A stretch of DNA of 7,501 bases from a bacterium (GTDB lineage Bacteria > Zhuqueibacterota > Zhuqueibacteria > Thermofontimicrobiales > Thermofontimicrobiaceae). The position numbers and the translations under genes were made by a program. Shown one piece after another: positions 7,038 to 7,501 of this stretch. The stretch is from assembly GCA_011046315.1 (NCBI GenBank), contig DSAU01000151.1, positions 1-7,501 of the forward strand, given 5' to 3'. Position 1 is the first letter of the stretch. Every line of letters starts with the position of its first letter. The notes below the pieces were generated by a model. It had not been told where the DNA came from and searched no databases. It saw nothing but the letters and a program-made list of their open reading frames with translations.

Positions 7038-7501
7038 TCATCCTGCCAGCCCAAATGTAATCCGAAATGTTGTCCCGGCTGCCTGATCCAGCGCGATTGT
7101 ACCTTCGAGCTGATTTTCGACCAGAGATGAGACCAACTTCAAGCCCAGCGATTGCGTTTTTCTAAAATCGATATCGTCGGGCAAACCGACGCCGTTGTCT
7201 TTTAAAACCAATTCGATCTGCTGACTATTTATCTTGCCCAAAGAAATTTCTATCAATCCCGTTTTATCAATCGATTTTGGGAACGCATATTTGAGCGAAT
7301 TAGTGATCAGCTCATTAATGATCAATCCGCATGGAATGGCGTATTCAATATTCAGACCGATTTTCGAAACATTCAGCTTCAACTTGATTCGATTGGTATT
7401 GATCTGGTAGGCGCGGAACAAATTGTGGGCTAGGCTTTGAATGTATTCGCCAAAGTTCACTTTTGTCAAATTCTTTGACCGGTACAATTTTTCGTGAACC
7501 A
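7038..7501 (-). CDS. Histidine kinase, HisKA_2/HATPase_c C-terminal part (5' end outside window)
   Basis: The frame is open to the right edge; 153 codons are visible before the TGA. The first readable residues, VHEKLYRS, match the end of a HisKA_2 dimerisation domain, where this segment usually follows the phospho-histidine helix. The real start is therefore beyond the window, and the TTG at 7487 is not it. The ATPase domain follows with N-box NELITNSLKYAF, G1 DNGVGLPDD, G2 SLGLKLV and an intact G3 GTTFRITF, so ATP binding should be functional. It belongs to the same kinase subclass as the neighbouring REC-PAS4 protein, which starts 159 bases downstream on the same strand. Its sensor domains cannot be seen. 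No clear terminator follows the stop codon. Confidence 0.9.
   Translation of the reverse strand, partial: VHEKLYRSKNLTKVNFGEYIQSLAHNLFRAYQINTNRIKLKLNVSKIGLNIEYAIPCGLIINELITNSLKYAFPKSIDKTGLIEISLGKINSQQIELVLKDNGVGLPDDIDFRKTQSLGLKLVSSLVENQLEGTIALDQAAGTTFRITFGLAG

Noticed and set aside
7038..7487. A complete small 149-residue ATPase-only protein starting at TTG 7487
   Set aside because: The frame is open to the window edge, and the codons before the TTG continue a HisKA_2 motif (VHEKLYRS), so this is the end of a longer kinase.
1..7501. CRISPR array, tRNA/rRNA genes, insertion sequence with transposase, phage or defence module
   Set aside because: I found no regularly spaced repeats, no RNA gene signatures and no coding sequence other than the three kinases.

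Overview
The window comes from a bacterium and is almost filled by three consecutive signal-transduction histidine kinase genes, all on the minus strand. Transcription therefore runs from the right edge leftwards. Base composition is moderate and somewhat AT-rich between genes. Both visible starts have Shine-Dalgarno sequences (GGAG and GAGG). The protein style (soluble, multi-PAS/GAF kinases with N-terminal receiver domains, no transmembrane segments) is typical of large environmental genomes rich in two-component genes, such as FCB-group or candidate-phylum bacteria, deltaproteobacteria and spirochaetes. One promoter candidate matches the Bacteroidota-like TAnnTTTG -10 box, a weak pointer to the FCB side. 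The sequence alone does not fix the taxon.

Layout, right to left: (1) 7501-7038 is the C-terminal part of a HisKA_2-type histidine kinase cut by the window edge. (2) 7037-6879 is a 159-base intergenic stretch with a candidate promoter and overlapping inverted repeats. (3) 6878-4299 is an 859-residue REC-PASx4-HisKA_2-HATPase_c kinase. (4) 4298-4170 is a 129-base spacer with a perfect TATAAT box and a 14-base palindrome. (5) 4169-492 is a 1225-residue hybrid kinase, REC-PAS-GAF-PAS-GAF-PAS-HisKA-HATPase_c-REC. (6) 491-1 has no convincing gene. It holds a candidate terminator for the hybrid kinase, a 94-base MITE-like element with perfect 9-base terminal inverted repeats (259-352), and two small hairpins.

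Working model (inference): these are cytoplasmic sensors. The two complete proteins both start with a receiver domain, so each could accept phosphate or be gated by an upstream kinase while its PAS/GAF domains sense small ligands or redox state. The hybrid kinase also ends in a receiver, which implies onward transfer to a histidine phosphotransfer protein or second regulator. No DNA-binding response regulator or HPt domain is in the window, so the output is elsewhere. I see no CRISPR array, tRNA, rRNA, defence module or biosynthetic cluster. The gene families are known; the unusual points are the domain arrangement, the clustering, the regulatory inverted repeats and the intergenic element.
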